From the NCBI GenBank assembly GCA_964472875.1, contig CAYYMD010000003.1, positions 1 to 64,000 on the forward strand: a DNA stretch of 64,000 nucleotides, in the 5' to 3' direction. A program made the position numbers and the translations under genes. Below, one piece after another: positions 34,794 through 44,600 of the stretch; the first letter of the stretch is position 1; the number at the start of each line of letters is the position of its first letter. Origin of the DNA: CAYYMD01 sp964472875 (GTDB taxonomy: Bacteria; Planctomycetota; Phycisphaerae; SM23-33). Under the pieces are notes generated by a model. That model saw only the letters and a program-made list of their open reading frames with translations, was not told the origin of the DNA and did not search any database.

Positions 34794-36719
34794 ATGCGGC
34801 GATTAATTGTACTGACATCACTTATTGTTGCCGTGTTGTGCGGCACTTCTGTGGCGGCGGATAAAATCAGCCCAGGCAGGGTATTAGAAATCCTGAAAAA
34901 GACCGACAGGTCGCATCCTTACCTTATACTCACCGAAGCCCGCCTGAAGGAACTGGCCAAATTTCACAAAAGCGACAAAACCCTGCACGGCTACGTAAAA
35001 GACGTCGTTGGCCGAGCGGATAATTACCTCAAAAAACCGATGCTGAAGTATGAGAAGCGCGGCCCGCGCCTGCTGCACATCAGCAGGCGGTGTGTGAACA
35101 GGATTTACGCGCTGGGGCTGGCATACCGCATAACCGGCGACAAGAAATACGCCTACAAGGCAATAGAAAACATGCTGGCCGTGTGCGAGTTCAAGGACTG
35201 GAATCCGTCGCACTTTCTGGACACGGCCGAGATGTCCCACGCCGTCGGCGTCGGCTACGACTGGCTCTACGGCCTAATGGACGAAAAGACACGTGAGGAA
35301 ATCCGCAATGCGCTGATTGAAAAGGGCCTGGAGGCCGGCTGGAAAGTTTACAAATCCAACGGTTGGTGGGTCAGGTCACGATTCAACTGGAACCAGGTCT
35401 GCAATGGCGGCATGATTATCGGCGCTCTTGCTCTGTGGCGGGAGAGCCCGCAGGCGGCGTCAAAAATAATCGCCGCGGGCGTCAATTCGTATCCAAGGGC
35501 GCTCAAGAGTTACGCTCCCGACGGGGCGTGGGGCGAAGGTCCGGGCTACTGGCATTACGCAACGAGCTATACCGCTTACGGGCTGTGCGCGCTTCGCACG
35601 GCCATGAAGACGGATTTCGGCCTGTCTAAGGCGCCCGGCTTGGACGAGGCGGGAATGTTTCCAATTTACTTGACCGGACCGGACGGCCTGTTGTTCAACT
35701 ACGCCGACGCCGGCAGCAGCGCGTATCGCCACGTGGGACCGATGTCATGTCTTTTCTGGCTGACGCGGGTGTATGACGAACCGACTTACGCGCAGTTTCA
35801 ACATAGTTTGCTAAAAGGCCGCACCGCCAGTCCCGAGGACGTTATATGGTACGTACCGGAGCCGAAGGGCAATCCGCTGGGCAAACTGGCCCAGGCGAAG
35901 TATTTCCGCGGATCGGTCGAAGTGGCGACGTTCCAGGCGCCGATGTTCAGGGGCTCTGCCTGGGATAAAAATGCGATATACCTGGCCGTCAAGGCCGGCT
36001 ACAACCAAGTTAACCACGGCCATCTGGATTTGGGCCAGTTCGTCTTCAACGCGCAGGGTGTGCGATGGGCGGTGGACCTGGGTGCCGACAACTACAATCT
36101 GCCCGGTTACTGGGATAGTAAAGAGGGCGGGCGTCGGTGGGATTATTACTGCCTCAATTCCCGCAGCCACAACGTCCCGTTGATAGACGGCGAGAACCAG
36201 AAAGCAAAGGGCAAATCGCGCATCGTGAAATTTTCCGAAAAGGAAAACTTCAAGGGCGCGATTGTGGATTTTACATCCGCATATTCGCCCCACGTGAAGC
36301 GTGCGATGCGTGGCGCCGCCCTGGTTACGGAGCGCGCCGGAAGCAGCTCCCAGCGGACGGTAGCGATAATTCAGGATGAGTTCATTCCCGACAAGCCCGT
36401 ACAAATTACGTGGGGCATGACGACCGAGGCAAAAATTGATTTGGACGAAGATACGGCGATTCTAAAGCGAGATAATAAGGTGATTTGTGCGAGGATACTC
36501 TCGCCGGCCGGCGCGAAGTTCACCACCGAATCCGCCGAGCAGAAACCGCCCCAGCGGACGTGCGAGGGCTTCCGCCGCCTGTTAATTGAACTGCCGAAGA
36601 CGAAAAAGTCGGTGCGGATAGTCGTGGTGCTGGAGCCGGCCTGGCCGTTCGGACGCACCCCGCCGCCGCTGCCGGAGGTTATGCCGCTGGCCCAGTGGCC
36701 CGGCGAGGAGACGAACTGA
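34794..36719 (+). CDS. exported heparinase II/III- or alginate-lyase-like polysaccharide lyase
   Basis: 641 residues: a signal peptide (MRRLIVLTSLIVAVLCGTSVAA), an (alpha/alpha) toroid domain (about 45-340) with NWNQVCNGG and GPGYWHYATSYTAYG, and a beta-sandwich region with the heparinase II/III motif NHGHLDLGQFVF near 410 followed by NSRSHNVPLIDG. Such enzymes cleave uronic-acid polysaccharides by beta-elimination; the Asn/His/Tyr residues in those motifs are the usual catalytic candidates. The substrate (alginate, heparan-like or other) is not determinable. AAAGGA precedes the chosen ATG by about seven bases. It stands alone, without other carbohydrate genes. Confidence 0.82.
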   Translation: MRRLIVLTSLIVAVLCGTSVAADKISPGRVLEILKKTDRSHPYLILTEARLKELAKFHKSDKTLHGYVKDVVGRADNYLKKPMLKYEKRGPRLLHISRRCVNRIYALGLAYRITGDKKYAYKAIENMLAVCEFKDWNPSHFLDTAEMSHAVGVGYDWLYGLMDEKTREEIRNALIEKGLEAGWKVYKSNGWWVRSRFNWNQVCNGGMIIGALALWRESPQAASKIIAAGVNSYPRALKSYAPDGAWGEGPGYWHYATSYTAYGLCALRTAMKTDFGLSKAPGLDEAGMFPIYLTGPDGLLFNYADAGSSAYRHVGPMSCLFWLTRVYDEPTYAQFQHSLLKGRTASPEDVIWYVPEPKGNPLGKLAQAKYFRGSVEVATFQAPMFRGSAWDKNAIYLAVKAGYNQVNHGHLDLGQFVFNAQGVRWAVDLGADNYNLPGYWDSKEGGRRWDYYCLNSRSHNVPLIDGENQKAKGKSRIVKFSEKENFKGAIVDFTSAYSPHVKRAMRGAALVTERAGSSSQRTVAIIQDEFIPDKPVQITWGMTTEAKIDLDEDTAILKRDNKVICARILSPAGAKFTTESAEQKPPQRTCEGFRRLLIELPKTKKSVRIVVVLEPAWPFGRTPPPLPEVMPLAQWPGEETN

Positions 36720-36878
36720 GTTACTATGTGATTTTCTGATTTTTATCAAATATTTTGTATATTTTTGCGAGGCAAAGATAGCAGTCTGTCAATAGATATA
36801 GGGAACTATTTATTACGGCTGGCCGAAACAATATGTCCTTCATTCTAACTCATCTTAAAACATGAAAACTTACACTAA

Positions 36879-36935
36879 GAGTCTCTAACAAAACGTCTGT
36901 GCCGACCGAAGCCGACAGTGTTTTGTTAGGGGCTC
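36879..36935. repeat. inverted repeat element with TTTGTTAGGGGCTCTAA arm
   Basis: Arms at 36879-36894 and 36920-36935 pair at 14 of 16 positions (CTAACAAAAC with GTTTTGTTAG plus GAGNCNC with GNGNCTC) and an inner CTGT/ACAG extends the hairpin. The right arm plus three bases, TTTGTTAGGGGCTCTAA (36922-36938), occurs identically at 25870-25886 in another spacer. The remaining bases of 36720-37140 hold no gene; an AT-rich stretch follows the lyase stop. Confidence 0.6.
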
Positions 36936-37140
36936 TAAATTACTGATGCCGTTGCCAATCGGTTTTTATTTGAATGCGGGAAAAAACTTCGGTACATTTT
37001 GAAACAGAGCTTGTTTAATAGTTGTGAATATGTTGCCTTTGGAATATTCCCCAAGTTTTCAGCATGAGGCATCGGTGGCCAGTGATGTTGCAACAATGGC
37101 CATATATCCCGGAAAGAACTTCATTCAGGAGATTTCCCGC

Positions 37141-40100
37141 ATGTCGGCACTGTTACGTTTTAATCGTATTTGTTTTGTGATTGCATTGTCGTGTACGCTG
37201 GTTCTTTCAGCACCGCCGCACCGCTCGGCGGCGGCGCCAGAGAACCAGCCCGAGGATGCCGCCAAAGTTGACGCGGCCACGAAGAAACTGATGGCCGCCA
37301 ACGGATTTTTTAAGCAGGGCATGTACGACCTCGCGGCCGAGGAATACACCGAATTTCTGGACAATTATCCGAATCACGAACACGCTGGGCGCGCCAGATA
37401 CGGCCTTGCGGTTTGTCTCTATCGAACAGGCGAGTATAAGAAAGCCATCGGTCATCTGCGCAGCGTTTTGAAAGATCGTGATTTCGAACATCGAGACGAG
37501 GCCCTGGCCGTGCTGGGGCACTCTCTGCTGGAAGAGGGCGAGCATAAAGAGGCGCTTTCGGCGTTCGACGAGTTGCTGAGGAAGTATCCCACCAGTAAGC
37601 ACAATCAGTTCGCGGCCGCCTGCCGCATACAGACCCTCTACAAGATGGACAAACCTCAGGTCGCCGCGGATGCTTGCCGCAGTTTCATTAAGAAACATTC
37701 CAAAAGCGGCTATCGCCCGACGGTGGAGTATTACCTCGCTCTGTCGCTGTCTTCATCGGCCAAGTACGCCGAGGCCGTGGATGTGCTCGACGGCTTTTTA
37801 AAGAATTACACGAATTCGCCGTATGCGGCGGATGCTATGCTGCTGATGGGCCAGTGCCTGGAGAACCAGGACCAACTCGACGCCGCGGCCGAGCAGTATC
37901 GCAAAATGGCCTCTTCCGCGCCGCCTCCGAGGCGCTCTGAAGCGGTGTACTCACTTGGACTGGTGCTGTTCGAGTCACAGAAGTACGAAAAGGCGATTGA
38001 GCAACTTACCGTAATTTTGAAAAAATATCCCGACAGCTCCTACGCCGCACCGGCCCGGCTCCAACTGGGTCTGGCCCAGTACGAGGCGTCGCAGTATGAA
38101 CAGGCCAGGAAGACTCTCTCGGAAGTCGTCAAGAAAGACGAAAAGCGCGCCGGCAGGGCGAAATACTGGCAGGCCCGCTGCGATATGTCGCAGAAGAAAT
38201 ACGAATCAGCGCGAAAGATTCTGGACGAGTTGGACGGTTCGGAGCATGCGGGTAAAAATGCGGCCGCCATCGCATACGACCGGGCGAATTGCGCCATGGC
38301 GATGTCGCAGTACGAGCAGGCGGCCGGCGAATTCAAAAACTTTTCACAGAGATTCCCCAAGAGCAAACTCGTGCATGAGGCGGCCTACAATCACGCGTAT
38401 TGCCTGCACCAATTGAAAAATTACCAGCAGAGTCTGTCGGCCTGCAGGGAGGTGGCAAAGTCCGCCGAGGGAACGATAAAACGGGAAGCCGAGGAACTGG
38501 CCGCAGAGAACCTGTTCATGATGGACAAGTACGAGGAGGCGGCCGGGGCGTTCAAGGGGCTCATATCCTCCGCGGGCGATGATGAGGATACGCTGCGTTT
38601 GAAGTTCCGTCTGGCGCAATGCGAGTATCTTCGTCAGCGGCTCGATGAGGCGATTAAACTGCTGGGTGAACTGGCGGGAAATAAGAAAGTCGTCGAGGAT
38701 GAGGTAATGCGCGAGGCGGTCTTCCTTCTGGGCGACGCCCGCCTTCAGAAAAAGCAGTACGACCAGGCCGCCGAAGCACTGGAAAAATACGTCGGTCTCG
38801 ACGCCGATCGCAAGACCGAGGGGAGATACAAACTTGCGATATCGCGACTTCGCGGCGAGAAGCCCGAAGCCGCCGGTAAAATATTCGATGATCTGATGAA
38901 GGGGTCCGAAGACTCGCCGTGGACGGCGCGAGCGGCATTCGAATACGGCCAGTATTTATACCACAACGACGGTCACGACAAGGCCGCCAAGTCGCTATCG
39001 CGTGCTCTCGAATGTAAACCGCCCGAGCAGATATCGGCCCCGGCCATGTATCTGCTGGCTTGGATTGACAAGGACGCCGGCGAAAATGAATCCGCGGCCA
39101 AGCGTTTTGCCGACATGGCCGGAAAGTATCCCGAACACAAGTTGGCCGAGGATGCCGAATTCCAGCATGGCATGTGTCTGCGTAGGGCCGGCCAAAACGC
39201 CAAGGCCGTCGATGCTCTCAAGGATTACGTCAAGCGATATCCCGAGGGAAAGCATTGCACGGAAGCGCGAAAACATATCGGGATATGCCTTGCCGAAGAG
39301 GGCGAATATGAAAAGGCGGTACAAGTCTTCTCGGAGCTGGTGGGCAATGACAAAACCCGCACGTCGGAAGTGTTCTATGAACTTGCCTGGTCGCAGCGCG
39401 AACTGAATCAGCCGGACAAGGCGGCCGAAACGTATCGCCGCCTTATAAAAGAATTCCCCAAAAGCGATTTGGTCACACGAACACGTGCCGAACTGGCCGA
39501 GGTGCTCCACAACCAGGAAAAGTCCGCCGAGGCCGCCGAATTGCTTAAAAAAGTAGTTTCTGTAAAAGATGCCGACAAAAAACTACTTTCGGGCGCGATG
39601 TATCGACTTGGTCTGTGCTACCAGGCCATGAAAGAAGACGCCAAGGCCGCTGACACGTTCGCCTCTTTCGCTCAGAAGTTCCCCAAGGATCCTAACGCGA
39701 CCTCGGCCCTTTACCAGGCCGGAGCGGCTTACGGGAAAATTTCCGATTATGACAAGGCCGAAAAGTTTCTGAAAATGCTCATAGCCGGGGATGCCGGCGA
39801 AGAACTGGACGCCTCCGCGCGCCTGAAGCTGGGCGAAGTGCTGGCATCGGCGGAAAAATACGAGAGTTCGGAGAATACTTACCGGCAGTTCCTGAAATCT
39901 TACCCCAAACACAGGTATGCTTACCTGGCCGGGTTCGGCGTGGGATGGGCGCTGGAGAATCGGCAGCAGTACGATAAGGCCCGCCAATGGTATGTGAAAG
40001 TTACGGATACGCATAACGGTCCGACCGCAGCGCGATCTCAGTTCCAGATCGGCGAATGCTGGTTTGCCCAGGGTAAGTATGAACGTGCGGCCAGGGAATT

Positions 40101-40302
40101 ACTGAAGGTGCACCTTGTCTACGATTATCCGCAGTGGTCCGCGCGATCGTTATACGAGGCGGGCCGTGCATTCGAGCAACAGAAAAAGTATTTCCGTGCA
40201 AAAGAGCAATACAAGTTGTGCGCAAAAAAATACAAGGATTCCGATTCCGCGGCCATGGCCCAAAAACGCCTTAAGGCCCTGGAGTCTATAGAAGGCGGTT
40301 AA
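37141..40302 (+). CDS. large exported TPR protein of an Exb/Tol-like envelope module
   Basis: 1053 residues beginning with a signal peptide (MSALLRFNRICFVIALSCTLVLSA). The rest is almost entirely TPR or TPR-like repeats of about 36 residues with a recurring pattern such as YDLAAEEYTEFLDNYPNHEHAGRA (shortened here to YDLAAEEY and FLDNYPNH); many units contain the P of the YbgF/CpoB-type repeat. It would be a periplasmic scaffold. AGGAG lies nine bases before ATG 37141; the frame extends to 37024 without signal-like sequence. It is followed 68 bases later by exbB, exbD and the PD40 protein, the same context in which YbgF/CpoB accompanies Tol-Pal in proteobacteria. Confidence 0.82.
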   Translation: MSALLRFNRICFVIALSCTLVLSAPPHRSAAAPENQPEDAAKVDAATKKLMAANGFFKQGMYDLAAEEYTEFLDNYPNHEHAGRARYGLAVCLYRTGEYKKAIGHLRSVLKDRDFEHRDEALAVLGHSLLEEGEHKEALSAFDELLRKYPTSKHNQFAAACRIQTLYKMDKPQVAADACRSFIKKHSKSGYRPTVEYYLALSLSSSAKYAEAVDVLDGFLKNYTNSPYAADAMLLMGQCLENQDQLDAAAEQYRKMASSAPPPRRSEAVYSLGLVLFESQKYEKAIEQLTVILKKYPDSSYAAPARLQLGLAQYEASQYEQARKTLSEVVKKDEKRAGRAKYWQARCDMSQKKYESARKILDELDGSEHAGKNAAAIAYDRANCAMAMSQYEQAAGEFKNFSQRFPKSKLVHEAAYNHAYCLHQLKNYQQSLSACREVAKSAEGTIKREAEELAAENLFMMDKYEEAAGAFKGLISSAGDDEDTLRLKFRLAQCEYLRQRLDEAIKLLGELAGNKKVVEDEVMREAVFLLGDARLQKKQYDQAAEALEKYVGLDADRKTEGRYKLAISRLRGEKPEAAGKIFDDLMKGSEDSPWTARAAFEYGQYLYHNDGHDKAAKSLSRALECKPPEQISAPAMYLLAWIDKDAGENESAAKRFADMAGKYPEHKLAEDAEFQHGMCLRRAGQNAKAVDALKDYVKRYPEGKHCTEARKHIGICLAEEGEYEKAVQVFSELVGNDKTRTSEVFYELAWSQRELNQPDKAAETYRRLIKEFPKSDLVTRTRAELAEVLHNQEKSAEAAELLKKVVSVKDADKKLLSGAMYRLGLCYQAMKEDAKAADTFASFAQKFPKDPNATSALYQAGAAYGKISDYDKAEKFLKMLIAGDAGEELDASARLKLGEVLASAEKYESSENTYRQFLKSYPKHRYAYLAGFGVGWALENRQQYDKARQWYVKVTDTHNGPTAARSQFQIGECWFAQGKYERAARELLKVHLVYDYPQWSARSLYEAGRAFEQQKKYFRAKEQYKLCAKKYKDSDSAAMAQKRLKALESIEGG

Positions 40303-40370
40303 TGCCCGCGGAAGTTACGTGTATCCGCACAGTGCGGCAGTTAAAATAATCAAAAGCAAGGAGACCTGAA

Positions 40371-41192
40371 GTGCTATTGAAAAATAACATTCTGCGATTA
40401 AGTCTATGCATGATTCTTTTGCTTGTTCTTGCGGTTGTGAGCGTTTCATTAGCGCAGGACGAGGCGCCGGCGGCTTCGGATGAGGGCCAAAGCGAAACAA
40501 AGCAGACAGAAAAAATGTCCATGCTCGATTTGCTTCTGAAGGGCCGATGGTTCATGGTCCCGCTGGGGCTGTGTTCTCTGATGGGACTGACTATTATCAT
40601 CGAGCGTCTTATTGCCCTTCGTCGCAACGCCGTGATACCCCCGAATTTCATGGACGGGCTCAAGGCGGTGTTCCGCCGCGGCCAGCAGGACCGTTCTGCG
40701 GGACTGCAGTATTGCAAATCGAACCCGTGTCCGCTGGCCAGCGTGGTGGCCGCAGGAATAAGGCGGATGTCCCGTGGGCAGGAGGCGGTCGAAAAGGCCA
40801 TAGAGGACGCCGGCGCGAATGAAGTTTCAAAACTCAGGCGAAACCTGCGCCTGTTGTTCGGCGTGGCGGCGGTGTCGCCCATGCTGGGCCTGCTTGGAAC
40901 CGTATGGGGTATGATACAGGCGTTCCAGGTGGCGTCACAGGCCGGACTCGGCCAGGCCGGCATGCTGGCCACGGGAATTTACGAAGCACTGGTCACAACA
41001 TTTGCCGGCTTATCCATCGCCATCCCGACGCTTATCTTCTATTACTATTTTCAGGGCAAAATCGACTATATCGTCCATGAAATGAACGAGACGTCCGTCG
41101 AATTTGTTGAACATTACACGGGCGATAAAATAGAGCCCGCAGCGTCCGTCCCGGCCGAGGCGCCTGCCAACGCGGCGGCGGCCACGGCATAG
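40371..41192 (+). CDS. exbB: MotA/TolQ/ExbB-family proton channel with signal peptide
   Basis: 273 residues. It has an N-terminal signal-like segment (LCMILLLVLAVVSVSLAQ) and a short acidic linker. The three helices of the ExbB fold follow (about 61-83, 165-190 and 208-235), with the conserved AVSPMLGLLGTVWGMIQAF and TFAGLSIAIPTLIFYYYF. The extra N-terminal signal is common in planctomycete and Bacteroidetes-type homologues. With ExbD it converts proton flow to movement of a periplasmic partner. The start is a GTG with AAGGAG upstream. A short C-terminal Ala/Pro tail closes it. Confidence 0.9.
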   Translation: MLLKNNILRLSLCMILLLVLAVVSVSLAQDEAPAASDEGQSETKQTEKMSMLDLLLKGRWFMVPLGLCSLMGLTIIIERLIALRRNAVIPPNFMDGLKAVFRRGQQDRSAGLQYCKSNPCPLASVVAAGIRRMSRGQEAVEKAIEDAGANEVSKLRRNLRLLFGVAAVSPMLGLLGTVWGMIQAFQVASQAGLGQAGMLATGIYEALVTTFAGLSIAIPTLIFYYYFQGKIDYIVHEMNETSVEFVEHYTGDKIEPAASVPAEAPANAAAATA

Positions 41193-41202
41193 GAGAAAAG
41201 CA

Positions 41203-41631
41203 ATGCGCATCCGCGACAAACAATCTGAGGAGCAGGGCGGCGTCAACCTCATGCCGCTTCTGGATATGGTGTTTCTGCTGCTGATATTTTTTCTGGTGGC
41301 CACGCAGTTCGCGCAGAAGGAACGGGATCAGACACTCCAGTTGCCCAAAACGACGATGGCCAAGCCGCTCTCCTCGCCTCCGCAACAACTGATAATCAAT
41401 ATCAAGCCGAACGGCAGTATGTCCGTGGGACCGCGGACTCTCAAGGGGCCGGATGCCCTGCGAGACCTTCTCGTGCGAATTACGAAAAACCAGCCGAATC
41501 GTGAGGTGCTTATCCGCTGCGACGAACGCGCCATTCACAAGTATTTCGCGGATGTTGCGCGTATATGCCGCGAGGAAGGCATCAGCGAGTTGAAGATAGG
41601 TTACCTGATTAAGCCCAGCGCAAAATCCTGA
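41203..41631 (+). CDS. exbD: ExbD/TolR-family protein
   Basis: 142 residues: a cytoplasmic start, one transmembrane helix (LDMVFLLLIFFLVAT, with the critical Asp in PLLDMVF at about residue 25), then a periplasmic ExbD domain ending in DVARICREEGISELKIGY. It is the stator partner of the preceding ExbB-like channel (10-base gap). The periplasmic domain contains the usual strand-helix-strand pattern NREVLIRCDERAIHKYFADVA. Its closest mobile partner in this operon would be the PD40 protein or an external Ton/Tol-type protein. Confidence 0.9.
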   Translation: MRIRDKQSEEQGGVNLMPLLDMVFLLLIFFLVATQFAQKERDQTLQLPKTTMAKPLSSPPQQLIINIKPNGSMSVGPRTLKGPDALRDLLVRITKNQPNREVLIRCDERAIHKYFADVARICREEGISELKIGYLIKPSAKS

Positions 41632-41640
41632 CGAGCCGGG

Positions 41641-44600
41641 ATGTCCGAAATGGCCGAGAGCGGTAAAAATAAAAATCGCCGCCGTATGTGGTACCTGGCG
41701 TGGGGCGTGGCCGCATTAGTGGTAATAGGTGCGGGCATTTCGGCCTGGTACGTGCTGGCAGGGCGCAAAATATGGACCGATGACAGGTCTATAAACCGGC
41801 CGGATTCTCAGGCGCAGGTACGCAACGTATTATGGGCCGAACCGCAATCGCTGACGACCGGTCTCGACGCCGCCGGTCACGAGTACGAACCATGCACATC
41901 GCCCGACGGGCAGGTGCTTTATTTCGTGCAGGGTTTGCCCGGTAAGGGGGCCAATATTTACTTCTGTCGCCGAGGACGAGACGGTTGGACTGAACCGCAG
42001 CCGTTGAGCGAGGTTAACACCGACCACGACGAACTCGGGCCGCGCATAACACCGGATGGGCGCTTCCTGATGTTCTATTCCGACCGGCCCGGCGGGCAGG
42101 GGCAATACGACATATGGGCCGTTGAAAAAATCTCAGAGGGCTGGTCGCAACCGTTTAATCTTGGCCCGCAGGTCAACAGCAAGTTCAATGATTATTCTCC
42201 TGCCATGGGGCCGGGGATGCGTCGGTTGTACTTCGCCACGAACCGCAAGGCCGCCGCCAGAAGGCAGCACGAGGCATGGAAGGCCACCATACGCCAGAGC
42301 GAAATCGGCGATTACGACATCTTCTCGGCCGAGGTTGTCGGATTCGGCCGGGAAATTCGACGGGCCGCATCGCAACCTGCGACACGGCCGGGCGGTGAAG
42401 AATCTTTACTACCCATCCGGTTTGCAAACGCCGTCGAAGTCAGCGATTTGAATACATCCTATCACGAGGGCGCCTGTTGCGTCTCGCCCGGAGGGGACTT
42501 CCTCTACTTTACCTCGAACCGTCCCGGTGGCAGGGGCGGATTCGACCTTTACCGCTGCCGGATTCGGGCCGGTGCGGTCGGCGAGGTGGAAAGTCTCGGC
42601 CCGCAGGTGAACACCGCGGCCAACGAGACAGACCCGCAACTGGCGATGGGCGGCTTCCGCTTGTATTTCAGTTCGGACAGGCGTATCGGCGGCGCGAAGG
42701 AGGACGAACCAAAATACGGCCTGTTCACCACCGAGTCGCGCGAGGTTTACGCCAAACGACGTACACGTAACATGCCGCAGTTCGGCTGGGGCTGGTGGGC
42801 TTTGCTGGGCGCGCTGGCGGCTCTTGTGCCGCTGCTGTTTTTCCTGAGAGCGGCCGGATATCGACACCTGAGTCTGTTACAAAAATGCCTGGTGCTTTCG
42901 CTGCTGGTGCATATTCTGCTGACGGTCGGGCTGGGGCTTTGGAAGGTCTCACGTGAATTCATCGAGTACGTTGCCCAAGAGGCGGGCATGACCACGGCGG
43001 TCAATCTCGAAATCGGCCGGGAGGTCGAGGTCAAGATGCAGATTCGCCGGCAGCTGACGGACCTGCCCGTTGCGGACCAGGCGCTTACGGATATCGGGCG
43101 GGCAAAGCCGCAGCCGAATATTGATGAGCCGCCGCCCGTTCAGCAGCTGGATACGCCATCGGTGAAATCAGTTGTCGACCCGACCCTGCGTCGCCGACCT
43201 GAGAGGAAAGTTACCGCTGAGGTTGCAGAGCACATTGCCCCGCGAACGCCCGGACGCATGGAGGCAGTCCGGCAGGTGAATCTGCGGACGCCGGGACAGG
43301 TGAGAGCAGAGGAAAGCAGGCCGCGCACGCCTCAGGAAAAACCCGCCCACACAACGCGGCGACGGACAATACGGGAATCGAATGCTGCGCCTGAAGAGAT
43401 TCGAAATGCTCCCGAAATCAAAATCAACCCTACCGAAACATTGAGCGTGGCAAGGCCCGTCGAGGCCCGACCAGCAGATGTAGAGCATTTGGACAATCGG
43501 CCGCCCGAAGCGGCCCGGATACAAACTAAGGTTCGTCAGGATATTTCGGCCGATGTTAACGCGCCGGATATTCCGGTTGCCCCCGTGGTAACCGCCGAGG
43601 CGCTACCGGATAAAACCGGATTGCGGAGTTCTCCTCAACAGATGCGAGCGGCCGACGTAACCGCCCCACGGATTTCGCCGGAGATGGTGGCAGTGCCCGA
43701 GGAGGATATAAAGCCCAATCGTAAACCACTGGCCGTGAAGGCCGCCAATGTCGCCGCAACGCGTCCGGCCGTTGAAAAATCGCGTCCGGCTCCGCACACC
43801 GCACAAATGACGCAACAGGCGAATGTTTCACTCCAAACTTCCGTAGCCCGCGTGGCCGACGAGGAACAACAGAGCACTCAGACGGCTGCAGCGGTGGCCG
43901 AAATCGCGAAGATAACGCGCAATAGAGACGAAAAAGGCCCGCAGCAATTCGTTAATGCCCCGTCCGCGGCAGACAAGCAGGTCGGTAGGGCCGGTGAAAA
44001 GGTCTTGAAAAAATCGCTCGCCCAAGGCGGCAAAAAATCAGGTCTTGACGAATCCGAGGTTGAACGTCCGGGCGCGGGGATTCCTCAAATGGCAAGGGCT
44101 GTAGCCGGGCCGGTAGAGTTGAAGAATCCTCGAAGTAATGTGCAGACATCCGATAAGCTCACAGGTCCGGCGCCCGTGCAACCTGACAAGCTCACTCGAA
44201 GGGAGCGCTCGGGCGAAAAAGAACAATTGCTGGGCGGCAAACCCGACCACATTGAGACGGATATGATGGCCACCTCCGCTACTGACAGACAAAGAACCAT
44301 AATTACAAATGCCGACGGCGAACCCGGCGCAAGTGCATCTCAGATTGTACAGCCGGTCAGTCTTAAGTTGTCACCCGTGGGGCTGGCCGGTTCGTTGAAG
44401 CCGGGAAACCTCACCTCGCCGCCGTCGCTGTTCCAGCGATCATTTGAGCAGAGGCAGCGGCTTATCGACAAAATGGGCGGCTCAAAGGAATCTGAGGCGG
44501 CCGTGGCCAGGGCGCTCGGATATTTGTCCCGAACACAGAATAACGACGGAAGCTGGACTGTATTCCATGGTGCGGCGCCCGATAAAAACCAAAAACGGCG

